Program-made: the position numbers and the translations under genes
The notes under the pieces: model-generated
The model's database searches: none
Seen by the model: only the letters and a program-made list of their open reading frames with translations
What the model was told of the DNA's origin: nothing
Part shown: in pieces, positions 35,231 to 44,942 of the stretch
Layout: every line of letters starts with the position of its first letter
Numbering within the stretch: the first letter of the stretch is position 1
DNA from: Actinomyces gerencseriae DSM 6844
GTDB lineage: Bacteria; Actinomycetota; Actinomycetes; Actinomycetales; Actinomycetaceae
Assembly: GCF_000429265.1 (NCBI RefSeq)
Contig: NZ_AUBN01000012.1
Coordinates: 62,001 to 126,000 of the forward strand
Direction of reading: 5' to 3'
DNA: 64,000 nt

Positions 35231-36835
35231 TCAGTGCGTCGTGACTGGACACTCCCCGCCGCGCCCGACCGTCGACGGCTCCATCGCCACCATCTGGCCA
35301 CGGCTCGTGATCTCTTGGAGCTCCGGCGCGGTTCGCCGCTCCTTCTCGGGAAGGTTCACCGAGGCCATGAGCAGATCCGCCACACGGCGGACCTCTTCGG
35401 CGTGAGCGTCGTCTACGGCCCAATCGTCGAAGCTCACGGTGATGTTCTCGTCCCTCGTGATGATGTCCAGAGTCGCTCCCTCCTTCTCCATCCGAAGACG
35501 GACGTAACGCAGGTCCGACAGGGAAACGCTCCGCTCGATGCTCCCGTCCCCGGTGAGAGCCGACTGCGATGTGAGGAAGAACCGTGTTGGCGTAACACCG
35601 AGGTAACTGGCGGCGCCCGTCAAACGCCACTGGGAGACCTCGGCCAGGGCGAGGAGGGGCTCCTCGCGGGGCAGCGCCCACCTGAGGATGCCGAGGGCGC
35701 GATTCGACGCATCGTCCTTGACGACCTTGATACCCGGACTCAGGACGAGAGGCTCCTCATAGACCGCACCGCGCAGACGGTCGACGTACTCAATCATGGC
35801 GCTCACCGCCCGGTCGACGCCGGACGAACGCCGGGATCTGAGGTCGCGAAGGCTCCAGGTCCGCCCACTCGACTCGGCGGCGAGATGGCAGTGGGCGTCG
35901 AGCTGCTCGAGAACCCCGGCGATCAGTTCCATCGACCGACGACGCTCAGCCGGGATCTGCCTGGCGAGGTGCCGCATGAGCTCGTCGTCCCCGGCGGAGC
36001 GATGGTCGTCGGCCGCGATCTCGGCGGCTCTGAGCGTCTGGTAGCGATAGTAGGCGGTCTCCGCCATGACGAAGCCCTGGACGTCCGCGACGATCTCCTC
36101 GGCCTTGTCCCTCAGGTAGTCGCGCCGATCGGCGTATCCGGCGTCGAGCGACTGCAGATGCTTGTCGAGATAACCGGCGAAGGCCCGGCGCTCCTTGTGC
36201 AGCGAGTCCTCAAGGCTCTTGACGCGGTCGAGGGTTCGCGACGTGACGGTTCCGACCTCGCGCGCCTCGCCAACGGCGCCGGCGATGGTGTCGCACAGCC
36301 CGCCGAGCCTGTTCCAGTGATCCTCACGAAGGGCCCTGAGCACGTCACGGGTCAACTCGATGTTCTCATCGACCTTGCTCGAGGTCGCGGTGAGCTGCGC
36401 GCCGATCGTCAGGAGGGCGAGAGCGGGGCCCAGGCTCGCCACGATGGCGCCCATCTGGGCACCCGTCGCCGGCGCCCAGCGAACGGATGCGGCGAATCTG
36501 CCGCCCCGGGTCAGGGTGCCCAGGTAGTAGCCGTCTTTCGCAACGGTCTGCATGGTCCCGAGGTTCCGGATCGTCTCCGGCGCGAGCCTGACCAGCCCCT
36601 GGACGGAGGCGAGACCTCCTATGCCCTGTGCGGCAAGGTTCGCGGCGCCGACGGCGTTGCTCAGCGCGTGGACGACCTCACGGTCGCCACGCCTCCCCAG
36701 CCCGAAGGGCTCGACCTCCAATCCCGCTGGCACGCGATCGCCGAGGAGGACGGCGACGCCGGGCTCCACTTCGAGAAGGGTCGCCTCCGCGCCTCGCGCC
36801 TCCAGCGAGGACCCACTCCCATTATTCATACTCAT
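35231..36835 (-). CDS. Coiled-coil protein with C-terminal PH/GRAM-like domain, divergent from defence core
   Basis: A 534-residue protein. AAGGAGT precedes the ATG at 36835. A mildly hydrophobic N-terminal third with a stretch MGAIVASLGPALALLTIGAQ may contact membrane. Long helices with heptad character (residues 165-260, SKVDENIELTRDVLRALRED and RVKSLEDSLHKERRAFAGYL) suggest a coiled coil. The C-terminal 120 residues (SYLGVTPTRFFLTSQSAL, LSDLRYVRLRMEKEGATLDI) look like a PH/GRAM-type beta domain. I do not recognise a named family. It is divergent from the SNF2 helicase gene across 235 bases, so it may be part of, or regulated with, the defence island. Confidence 0.78.
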   Translation of the reverse strand: MSMNNGSGSSLEARGAEATLLEVEPGVAVLLGDRVPAGLEVEPFGLGRRGDREVVHALSNAVGAANLAAQGIGGLASVQGLVRLAPETIRNLGTMQTVAKDGYYLGTLTRGGRFAASVRWAPATGAQMGAIVASLGPALALLTIGAQLTATSSKVDENIELTRDVLRALREDHWNRLGGLCDTIAGAVGEAREVGTVTSRTLDRVKSLEDSLHKERRAFAGYLDKHLQSLDAGYADRRDYLRDKAEEIVADVQGFVMAETAYYRYQTLRAAEIAADDHRSAGDDELMRHLARQIPAERRRSMELIAGVLEQLDAHCHLAAESSGRTWSLRDLRSRRSSGVDRAVSAMIEYVDRLRGAVYEEPLVLSPGIKVVKDDASNRALGILRWALPREEPLLALAEVSQWRLTGAASYLGVTPTRFFLTSQSALTGDGSIERSVSLSDLRYVRLRMEKEGATLDIITRDENITVSFDDWAVDDAHAEEVRRVADLLMASVNLPEKERRTAPELQEITSRGQMVAMEPSTVGRGGECPVTTH

Positions 36836-37070
36836 TGCTACTCCTTGCTCCCGCGGACGTCGTCGTCGGCTGTTTACGGAAGGATGCTTACGGAGGGAAC
36901 AGTAGCCTCAGGGTGCGACACATTCGTGACCGCGCAGGAATGGAAGCGGCTCCAGGCGCGGCCAGCCGCTCCCGCAACCCGCGCCCTCACGACCCCGGAA
37001 CCGGGTCACAGATTGATCATGTGCTCGTCATGGCCCCGAGGATCCCGGTTCCCTCCCTAAGATCGTTCTC

Positions 37071-40000
37071 GTGACCACGGTCGTTCCTCCCGCCTCCCCC
37101 GCACCGGCGGTGGCCTCTCCTGCGCCGTCCCTCGACGTCGCACCGGGCTCCGTGGTCCGGGTGCGCGACGAGGACTGGCTCGTCACCCAGGTCTCCATGA
37201 CCTCTGACGGCACGCTGGTGACGGTGCAGGGCCTGTCCGAGCTGGTCCGGGACACCACGGCGCAGTTTTTCGCGGGCATCGACCGCATCGTCCCGGTGGA
37301 CCCGCGCCGCACCCGCGTCATCGCCGACGCCTCCACCCGACATCGGCTCTCGCGCCTGTGGCTGGAGGCGACGCTGCGCAAGACGGCGCTGCCGGCGAGC
37401 TCCACGGACCTGGCCGTCGTCGGCGATGTCCTGGCGGACCCCCTGGCCTACCAGCTGACGGCGGTGCGCCAGGCCCTGGACCCGGCGAACCTGCGCCCGC
37501 GCATCCTGCTGGCGGACACCGTGGGCCTGGGCAAGACCCTGGAGATCGGCATGATCCTGGCCGAGCTCGTGCGCCGCGGCCGGGGCGACCGCATCCTCAT
37601 CGTCACGCCCCGCCACGTGCTCGAGCAGATGCAGCACGAGATGTGGTCGCGCTTCGCACTGCCCTTCGTGCGCCTGGACTCGGTGGGGATCCAGCGGGTG
37701 CGCCGCTCGGTGCCGGCCTCGCGCAACCCGTTCTCGGTGTTCCACCGCGCGATCATCTCCATCGACACCCTGAAGTCGGACCGCTACCTCAACCATCTGC
37801 GCAAGCAGCGCTGGGACGCGGTGGTCATCGACGAGTCCCACAACGTCACCAACAAGGGCACGCTCAACAACCGGCTCGCGGACATCCTGGCCCGCCAGAC
37901 CGACGCCCTCATCCTGGCCTCGGCCACGCCCCACAACGGCGACCCGAAGTCCTTCGCCGAGCTCATCCGCCTGCTGGAGCCGACGGCGGTGCGCGCGGAC
38001 GGCTCCCTCGACGAGGAGGCGGTGCGTCGCCTCGTCATCCGCCGCCACCGCCACTCCGACGAGGTGCGCGACGTCGTGGGCGGCCGGTGGAAGGAGCGCC
38101 TGACGCCGGTCAACAAGCTGGTGGCGCCCTCCCCGGCTGAGGACGCGGTGGCGGGCGAGCTCTCGCGCACCTGGCTTCACGGCGGCGACGGCGCCGCCCC
38201 GCCCGGCGGCCGGAAGGCAGGCTCGCGCGGCGACTCGCTATTCGCCTGGACCCTGGCCAAGTCCTTCCTGTCCTCACCGGCGGCCCTGATCCAGACGATC
38301 GACGAGCGCCTGTCCCGGCGCCGCAACCGGGCGGCGGGCCCGGACGGCCCGGAGCCCTCGGAGCAGTCGCAGGCCCTGGCCCGCCTGCGCGAGTTGGCCA
38401 CCCGGGCCAACACGACGGCCTCGGGCAAGTACCAGGCGCTGCTGGCCGAGCTGCGCCGCATCGGCATCTCCCGCTCCTCGGCCGAGCGCGTCGTCGTCTT
38501 CGCCGAGCGCATCGCGACGCTGACCTGGCTGGCCGAGCACCTGCGCGAGGACCTGCGCCTGCCGGCGGAGGCGGTGCGGGTCATGCACGGGAGCCTGTCG
38601 GACGTCGAGCAGCAGGAGATCGTGGAGCAGTTCCGCCAGGCTCACACGCCGGTGCGCGTCCTGGTGACCGGCGACGTCGCCTCGGAGGGCGTCAACCTGC
38701 ACGCCCAGTGCCATGAGCTCGTCCACTACGACATCCCCTGGTCGCTCATCCGCATCGAGCAGCGCAATGGCCGCATCGACCGCTACGGCCAGAGCGTCTC
38801 CCCGCAGATCACGACGCTGCTGCTGAGCCCGTCGGACCCGCGCTTCTCCGGCGACGTGCGAGTGCTCACGCGCCTGATGGAGAAGGAGGACCAGGCGCAC
38901 CGGGCCCTGGGCGACGCCGCCTCCCTCATGGGCCTGTACTCGGGTGAGAAGGAGGAGGCGGCGATCCGCGAGGCGCTGGCAGCCGGGGAGGATATTGACG
39001 AGGTCGTGCCCGACGCCGACGACGCACTCGCTCTGGACCCCATGGCCGCCCTATTCGCAAGGCTCACGGGTACGGCCGAGGCCCGGGGCGGCGACGACGC
39101 ACTCGCCGGTGCCGACGACTCCCCCGCACCCGGCGATCCGAGCGATTCCGGTGATCCGGACGGTCCGGCCGACTCCGCCAACGCTGCCGCTCCGGCCACC
39201 CCCACCCGGCCCGCCGCCCCGCTGCCGACGTCGACGCTGTACGAGACCCAGCTGGACTACCTGCGCCAGGCGCTCACCGAGCTCTATGAGCGCCCCGAGG
39301 AGGCCGAGCAGCGCCAGACCGGCGGCGGGGGCGTCTCGTGGCGCGAGCACGGCCCGCAGCACGTGGTGGAGATGGTGCCCCCGGCGGGGCTGCGCCATCG
39401 CCTGTCGGTACTGCCGCAGTCCTACCTGCGCGAGCGCCGCGTCCAGGAGCACCTGCTGCTGGCCACCACGCAGGCGAAGGGCGCGCGTCTTCTCACGGAG
39501 GCCCTGCGCGACTCCTCGGACTCCTCCTGGCCGGAGGCCCACTACCTGGGGCCCTTGCACCCGGTGCTGGACTGGGTCGGCGACCGGGTCCTGGCCAAGC
39601 TCGGCCGCTCCTCGGTGTTCGCGGTGCGCGGCGATGTGGACTCGCCGACCGTCCTGCTACTGGGGACGCTGACGAACCGCGCGGGCAGGACGGTGTCGAT
39701 GGTGTGCGTCAGTGCCGCCTTCCCGTACCTGGACCCGGCGGCAGCCGGCGCAGACCTGGCTGCGGGCCGGAAGTTCGAGCCGGTGGCGATCGGGCAGGTG
39801 CACGACTCCCCCACCGCCATGTTCGCCTCGGCGGGCATCTCCCGTCAGCTGCGGAACTCCGGGCCGGTGACGGACACCGGCCTGCTGGAGGAACTCATCT
39901 CCCCGGCGGTGGACGCGGCCGAGAGTCAGATGGCGCTGACCGTCCAGGCGGCGAGCCGCCAGGCGCGCGAGCGCGTGGATGCCTGGGCGGAGCACGCAAA

Positions 40001-40172
40001 CGCCTGGGATGACGAGGCCGGTCTCCTCATCCAGAACCGCCACCTGCGCGCGCAGCGCTCCACGGTGGCTCAGGAGCGCGAGCTCATGGACCAGCACCTG
40101 CCCGCGCACACGCTGGTGCGCCCGCTGCTGGTCGTCGTACCACAGGACTTCGGGACGGAAGGGGAGTGCTGA
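37071..40172 (+). CDS. SNF2-type helicase, DrmD-like (class 1 DISARM)
   Basis: A 1033-residue SF2 helicase/translocase. An N-terminal beta-rich segment (PGSVVRVRDEDWLVTQV) precedes the ATPase. Motifs are Walker A LLADTVGLGKTLEIGMI (about residue 146), DESH in VVIDESHNVTNKGTL, SATPHNGDP, GVNLHAQCHELVHYD and the RecA2 motif EQRNGRIDRYGQ (about residue 570). A Pro/Asp/Ala-rich linker (670-720) separates a C-terminal domain seen in helicases encoded beside DISARM methyltransferases. The start is GTG at 37071. The stop overlaps the next start as TGATG, so it is co-translated with the methyltransferase. In class 1 DISARM the homologous DrmD-DrmMI pair restricts unmethylated phage DNA. The family call is firm; the DrmD label is inferred from context. 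Confidence 0.9.
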   Translation: MTTVVPPASPAPAVASPAPSLDVAPGSVVRVRDEDWLVTQVSMTSDGTLVTVQGLSELVRDTTAQFFAGIDRIVPVDPRRTRVIADASTRHRLSRLWLEATLRKTALPASSTDLAVVGDVLADPLAYQLTAVRQALDPANLRPRILLADTVGLGKTLEIGMILAELVRRGRGDRILIVTPRHVLEQMQHEMWSRFALPFVRLDSVGIQRVRRSVPASRNPFSVFHRAIISIDTLKSDRYLNHLRKQRWDAVVIDESHNVTNKGTLNNRLADILARQTDALILASATPHNGDPKSFAELIRLLEPTAVRADGSLDEEAVRRLVIRRHRHSDEVRDVVGGRWKERLTPVNKLVAPSPAEDAVAGELSRTWLHGGDGAAPPGGRKAGSRGDSLFAWTLAKSFLSSPAALIQTIDERLSRRRNRAAGPDGPEPSEQSQALARLRELATRANTTASGKYQALLAELRRIGISRSSAERVVVFAERIATLTWLAEHLREDLRLPAEAVRVMHGSLSDVEQQEIVEQFRQAHTPVRVLVTGDVASEGVNLHAQCHELVHYDIPWSLIRIEQRNGRIDRYGQSVSPQITTLLLSPSDPRFSGDVRVLTRLMEKEDQAHRALGDAASLMGLYSGEKEEAAIREALAAGEDIDEVVPDADDALALDPMAALFARLTGTAEARGGDDALAGADDSPAPGDPSDSGDPDGPADSANAAAPATPTRPAAPLPTSTLYETQLDYLRQALTELYERPEEAEQRQTGGGGVSWREHGPQHVVEMVPPAGLRHRLSVLPQSYLRERRVQEHLLLATTQAKGARLLTEALRDSSDSSWPEAHYLGPLHPVLDWVGDRVLAKLGRSSVFAVRGDVDSPTVLLLGTLTNRAGRTVSMVCVSAAFPYLDPAAAGADLAAGRKFEPVAIGQVHDSPTAMFASAGISRQLRNSGPVTDTGLLEELISPAVDAAESQMALTVQAASRQARERVDAWAEHANAWDDEAGLLIQNRHLRAQRSTVAQERELMDQHLPAHTLVRPLLVVVPQDFGTEGEC

Positions 40173-43100
40173 TGGCGGCATCGGACGCGCTGGTCGTCGG
40201 CGAGGACTGGATCAGCGAGCACTACTTCACCACCGACGCCGTCAAGGAGTCCTTCCTGGCGCGGGTGCTGGAGCGCCGCAAGGAGTGGGAGACCCTGGAG
40301 AAGCCGGCCGATCCCAGTACCGCTCCGACGCCGACGCCCCGCTCCCGGTTCCGCTCCGAGCGCTCCCACCTGGAAGAGCTGCTGGCGGCCCTTCCCGCCG
40401 ACGACGCCGGTTCCCTGACCAGTGCCGCCCTGGAGGCGGCCGAACGGCTCGATGCGCTCCTGCGCGAGATCCTGGGCTTCGCCTCACCGGAGTACCGCCT
40501 GACCGAGCGGGGCCCGGTGACCCTGGTGAGGCCGGTGGGCGATGAGGGCCCGGCCCCGTTGGCGCTGCTGCGGGCCCGCCCGGTGACGACGGTGGAGGAC
40601 CTGCTGGTCAAGGACGCCCCCACGCTCGCCGAGTCCTGGGAGCCGGTGGATCTGGCCGACCCTGACGCCCCGGTGCTGGAGGGCTCCGAGCCGGTGGAGT
40701 CGGTGTCCCGGGCGCTGTCGACGCTCATGACCGATGAGCACGGTCCGGCCTTCGCCCTGGTCCTGGCGGGCCAGTGGGCGCTGGTGGCGGAGCGGGAGCG
40801 GTGGCCGGAGGGCCGCTGGCTGGCAGTCAACGTGCAGCTCGTCGTCGAACGCCATGAAACCACGCGCGGAGGCGAGGTGGAGCGGGCCCTGACCTGCCTG
40901 GATGCCCGCTCCCTGGTGCCGACGGCGGAGGGCGAGACCTGGTGGGCGGCCACCCTGGAGGACTCGGCGGCCCACACGGTGGGGGTCTCGAAGGACCTGC
41001 GTGAGGGCGTGCGCGCCTCGATCGAGATCATCGCGAATGAGGTGGTGCGCCGTCGCTCCGCCCGGGGGCTGGAGCCGCTGGCCCAAAAGCGGGCGCAGGA
41101 CCTGGCCCTGCAGTCGCTGCGGTACATCTACCGGATCATCTTCCTGCTGTACGCGGAGGCGAGTCCCGAGCTGGGGGTCCTGCCGGTGGGCGCCACCGAG
41201 TACGACGCCGGCTACGGCCTGGATCGTCTGCGCGAGCTGGCCTTGAGGGAGCTGCATGAGGAGTCGGCCCAGGCGGGCACGCACATCTATGACTCCCTGG
41301 ACCGCCTGTTCCACCTGGTCGATGAGGGGCACAACGAGCAGGTGCCGGCCGCGCAGGAGGGCAGCTTCGACGGCCTGGTCTTCCGGCCGATGCGCGCCGA
41401 CCTTTTCCGCCCGGTGGCGACCGCCCTCATCGACGAGGTGGGTCTGGGTAACGGGGCGCTGCTGCGGGTGCTGCGCCACCTGCTGCTGACCAGGGAGAAC
41501 GGCAAGAGTGGCCGCGGCTTCATCTCCTATGTGGAGCTGGGCATCAACCAGCTGGGCGCCGTCTACGAGGGGCTCATGAGCTACTCGGGGTCCTTCGCCA
41601 CCGAGCGCCTGTGGGAGGTGGCGCCGGGCGGCGATGCGTCGAAGGGCTCGTGGGTGGTGCCCGAGGACGTCATGAAGGGCCTGGAGGAGAAGGACTTCGT
41701 GACGGTGGAGGATGAGGTGACGGGTGAGCGCCGCAATGTCACCTATGAGAAGGGCCAGTTCGTTTACCGGCTTTCCGGCCGGGACCGGCAGCGCTCGGCT
41801 TCCTTCTACACCCCGGAGGTGCTGACGCGTTTCACGGTGCAGCAGGCGCTGGAGGAGCTGCTGGATCAGGATGGGCGGACGACGAGCGCGGAGGAGATTC
41901 TGCACCTGACGGTGTGTGAGCCGGCGCTGGGGTCGGGGGCCTTCGCGATTGAGGCGGTGCGACAGCTGGCGGAGCAGTACCTCTCGCGGCGTGAGCGTGA
42001 GCTGGGCCGGCGCGTAGATCCTGAGGAGCGGCCCCGGGAGCTGGCGAAGGTGAAGGCGTATCTCGCCTTGCACCAGGTCTACGGAGTGGACCTCAATGCG
42101 ACGGCGGTGGAGCTGGCGGAGGTGTCCCTGTGGTTGGACACGATGGTGGAGGGGCTGGCGGCCCCGTGGTTCGGGCTGCGTCTGCGGCGCGGTAACTCGC
42201 TGGTGGGGGCGCGCCGAGCTCTGTACTTCACCCCCCAGCTGAAGAAGCGGGCCTGGCTGTCGGCCGCTCCGGTGGCCGAGCCACTGAGCCAGGTGGCGGC
42301 CGCAGTCGACGACGCCGATGCCGCCTCCCGGCACCGGATCGGTGGGGCACTGGACGTCTCCGGGAGCATCCATCACTTCCTGTTGCCGGCCAAGGGCTGG
42401 GGCAGCGCGGTGGAGGTTCCCAAGCAGGTGCGGGACCTGGTTGATGCCGGCCGGCTTAAGGCCCTCAAGGCCTGGCGCAGGGAGACCACGAAGGCACCGA
42501 ATAAGACCCAGACCGAGCGGCTGACGGCCCTGGCCCGGCGCGTGGAGGTCCTGTGGGAGATGACCCTGCGGCGCCTGCGGGTGGCGGAGACGGAGGCCTC
42601 GCGGCGCATCGATCTGTGGGGCCGCGAGACGCAGGACGACGCCGGTTCAACGGTGTCCCGCGAAGACATCGAGGCGTATCTAGCGGCGCCGGGCTCGGCG
42701 TATCGGCGGCTGCGGCTGGTCATGGATGCGTGGTGCACCCTGTGGTACTGGCCGCTGACCACGGAGGTAACCCCGCCGAGCCTCGATGAGTGGCTGGGTG
42801 CCCTGGAGGGTCTGCTGGGTAAGCAGGTCAAGGACGCCAAGGGCACCGACGGAACCCTGGTGGATGCCTCCTCATGGGCGGAGCTGGAGACCATGGAGGA
42901 GGTTGAGCTCGGTCTCGCCGGCGCTCGCCGGGTGGAGGCGGTCATTGACGAGCACCAGTGGCTCGCCGTGGTCCAGGAGGTGGCGGAGGCGCAGGGCTTC
43001 TTCCACTGGGAGCTGGACTTCGCCACCGTCTTCGCCCGCGGAGGCTTCGACCTCCAAGTGGGGAACCCGCCGTGGGTGAGGCCCCGCACCGATGTTACTG

Positions 43101-44890
43101 GTCTTCTCTCTGAGGGAGATCCCTGGTGGTCACTCAGCAACAAGCCGTCTGTCACCGCAAAGAACGAACGCATGCCACACACCTTGGCTCGTCCTGGAGT
43201 CCTACGCACAGTCCTTGACGGAACCGCTGAGGTCATCGTGCTCTCTGAGCTCCTGAGCGAACCGGCTGTCTATCCGCTCCTCAGCGGCCAGCCGGATCTC
43301 TACCGCGCATTCATGTGCCAGGTGTGGCAGCACCAAAGCCAGGGCGGAACGTCGGGGCTCATCCATCTAGAAAGTCATTTCACTGACTCGAAGACTCAAA
43401 GTCTTCGAGCAGCATCTTACCGTCATTTGCGTCGACATTGGCAGTTCATCAATGAACTTCACCTCTTTGACATCCAGAACCAGAAACAATACGGCGTTAA
43501 TGTCTACTCCACCGAACAGGACCCCTACTTCCTACACGCAGTATCTCTCTATCATCCAGAGACTGTAATGCGTTCACTCAAACACGATGGTTCAGGAGAA
43601 GAACCGGGCTTCAGAGATCCTCGCACCGGCTTCTGGGACCTCCGCCCACACTCGGCTCGCATACAACTTGTTGACATTCCGACCCTTCAGTCTTGGCAAG
43701 CCGTCACTGAATCCAGCGATTGGCATTCCACTTCTATGGTGTCAACCGTCAACTCCACCACATCACGGACGCTTGCAACCCTTGCCCACAGACCACGCAT
43801 CAATTCACTGGAACTTCGTCACTCCAGAGGATGGGACGAGTCAATCGATCGCCAGAAGGGGAGATTTATCCGGTCATGGGGCCCCTCTTCCTGGGACGAC
43901 GCAATCATTCAAGGATCGCATCTCTACGCGTCCACGCCGTTATACAAGCAGCCGAACCGGACAATGGCTAACCAACGCGACTGGACGTCAACCGACCTGG
44001 AAGCACTTGCCCCGAGCGCACAGCCCGTTACCCAGTACAAGCCTGCGGGCGACCGCGCCACCTACGACCGTCTCTACACCCACTGGGACGGCTCCCCCGC
44101 TCGCGACCACTACCGCATCGCCTGGCGCCGTATGGCCCCTCTGACCGGAGAAAGAACTCTTGCGTCAGCAATCATTCCTCCCGGTCCAGCACACATTGAC
44201 GGCGTTTTCTCAGCAGCCTCTAAAACACCTTCCGATACCCCACTCGTAGCAGCCACATTATCCACACCGCTCAGCGACCTATTGATTCGAGCAGGCGCAA
44301 ACACCAACATTCGCGAACGTGCAATCAGTCGCCTTGCTCTACCATCTTCAACTTCACCCCTAGCGAAGCAAATTACGCTGAGGGCACTTCGCCTGAACTG
44401 CCTCACAGATGCCTACGCCGATCTGTGGACAGAGTGCTGGGATGAGTCGTTCCTGACTGATATTCCAATTCTGGAGCGCTATGACGAGCGTCCGATTGGT
44501 CCGGAGTGGACAGCGGATACGCCGTTGCGTCGGGCGGAGGATCGTCGCAATGCCCAGACGGAGATTGATGTCATGGCGGCAATGATGCTGGGGGTGCCGA
44601 TCGAGGACTTGTGCACGATCTACCGCACCCAGTTTGCCGTCCTCTATGACTACGACCATGGCCGTGGCCAGGGCGCCTACGTCTACGATACGAACGGCCG
44701 CCAGCTGCCGACTCCGGTCCGCCAGGCCTGGGAGAAGCGCCATCGCCCTACCTCCAACGAGGACATGCCATTATCGGAGCGCACTCACACCCACCCTGGC
44801 TCCGACGTCTCCTACGTCTACGACCTCCCCTTCCGCATCCGCGACCGCGAATCCGACTTCCGCCGCATCCACACTCATCTATCCGACTAG
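40172..44890 (+). CDS. Eco57I-type adenine-specific DNA methyltransferase, DrmMI/PglX-like
   Basis: A 1572-residue protein. Motif I with SAM binding reads CEPALGSGAFAIEAVRQLA (about residue 588), followed by YGVDLNATAVELAEVSLWLD. The catalytic motif IV NPPW sits in VGNPPWVRPRTD (about residue 964). Length and order fit DrmMI/PglX enzymes, which methylate adenine at a nonpalindromic site to mark self DNA. The start ATG at 40172 has AAGGGGAG upstream and overlaps the helicase stop; GTG at 40166 is an alternative. From about 43090 to 44450 the DNA becomes clearly AT-richer with different codon use, corresponding to the target-recognition region. The conserved tail (DVMAAMMLGVPIEDLCTIYR) returns to host-like composition. 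Confidence 0.92.
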   Translation: MAASDALVVGEDWISEHYFTTDAVKESFLARVLERRKEWETLEKPADPSTAPTPTPRSRFRSERSHLEELLAALPADDAGSLTSAALEAAERLDALLREILGFASPEYRLTERGPVTLVRPVGDEGPAPLALLRARPVTTVEDLLVKDAPTLAESWEPVDLADPDAPVLEGSEPVESVSRALSTLMTDEHGPAFALVLAGQWALVAERERWPEGRWLAVNVQLVVERHETTRGGEVERALTCLDARSLVPTAEGETWWAATLEDSAAHTVGVSKDLREGVRASIEIIANEVVRRRSARGLEPLAQKRAQDLALQSLRYIYRIIFLLYAEASPELGVLPVGATEYDAGYGLDRLRELALRELHEESAQAGTHIYDSLDRLFHLVDEGHNEQVPAAQEGSFDGLVFRPMRADLFRPVATALIDEVGLGNGALLRVLRHLLLTRENGKSGRGFISYVELGINQLGAVYEGLMSYSGSFATERLWEVAPGGDASKGSWVVPEDVMKGLEEKDFVTVEDEVTGERRNVTYEKGQFVYRLSGRDRQRSASFYTPEVLTRFTVQQALEELLDQDGRTTSAEEILHLTVCEPALGSGAFAIEAVRQLAEQYLSRRERELGRRVDPEERPRELAKVKAYLALHQVYGVDLNATAVELAEVSLWLDTMVEGLAAPWFGLRLRRGNSLVGARRALYFTPQLKKRAWLSAAPVAEPLSQVAAAVDDADAASRHRIGGALDVSGSIHHFLLPAKGWGSAVEVPKQVRDLVDAGRLKALKAWRRETTKAPNKTQTERLTALARRVEVLWEMTLRRLRVAETEASRRIDLWGRETQDDAGSTVSREDIEAYLAAPGSAYRRLRLVMDAWCTLWYWPLTTEVTPPSLDEWLGALEGLLGKQVKDAKGTDGTLVDASSWAELETMEEVELGLAGARRVEAVIDEHQWLAVVQEVAEAQGFFHWELDFATVFARGGFDLQVGNPPWVRPRTDVTGLLSEGDPWWSLSNKPSVTAKNERMPHTLARPGVLRTVLDGTAEVIVLSELLSEPAVYPLLSGQPDLYRAFMCQVWQHQSQGGTSGLIHLESHFTDSKTQSLRAASYRHLRRHWQFINELHLFDIQNQKQYGVNVYSTEQDPYFLHAVSLYHPETVMRSLKHDGSGEEPGFRDPRTGFWDLRPHSARIQLVDIPTLQSWQAVTESSDWHSTSMVSTVNSTTSRTLATLAHRPRINSLELRHSRGWDESIDRQKGRFIRSWGPSSWDDAIIQGSHLYASTPLYKQPNRTMANQRDWTSTDLEALAPSAQPVTQYKPAGDRATYDRLYTHWDGSPARDHYRIAWRRMAPLTGERTLASAIIPPGPAHIDGVFSAASKTPSDTPLVAATLSTPLSDLLIRAGANTNIRERAISRLALPSSTSPLAKQITLRALRLNCLTDAYADLWTECWDESFLTDIPILERYDERPIGPEWTADTPLRRAEDRRNAQTEIDVMAAMMLGVPIEDLCTIYRTQFAVLYDYDHGRGQGAYVYDTNGRQLPTPVRQAWEKRHRPTSNEDMPLSERTHTHPGSDVSYVYDLPFRIRDRESDFRRIHTHLSD

Positions 44891-44942
44891 AGCCCAGGCT
44901 GTAATACTCACCGACACGCCACACCTTCGAAAAGGAGAGCTT

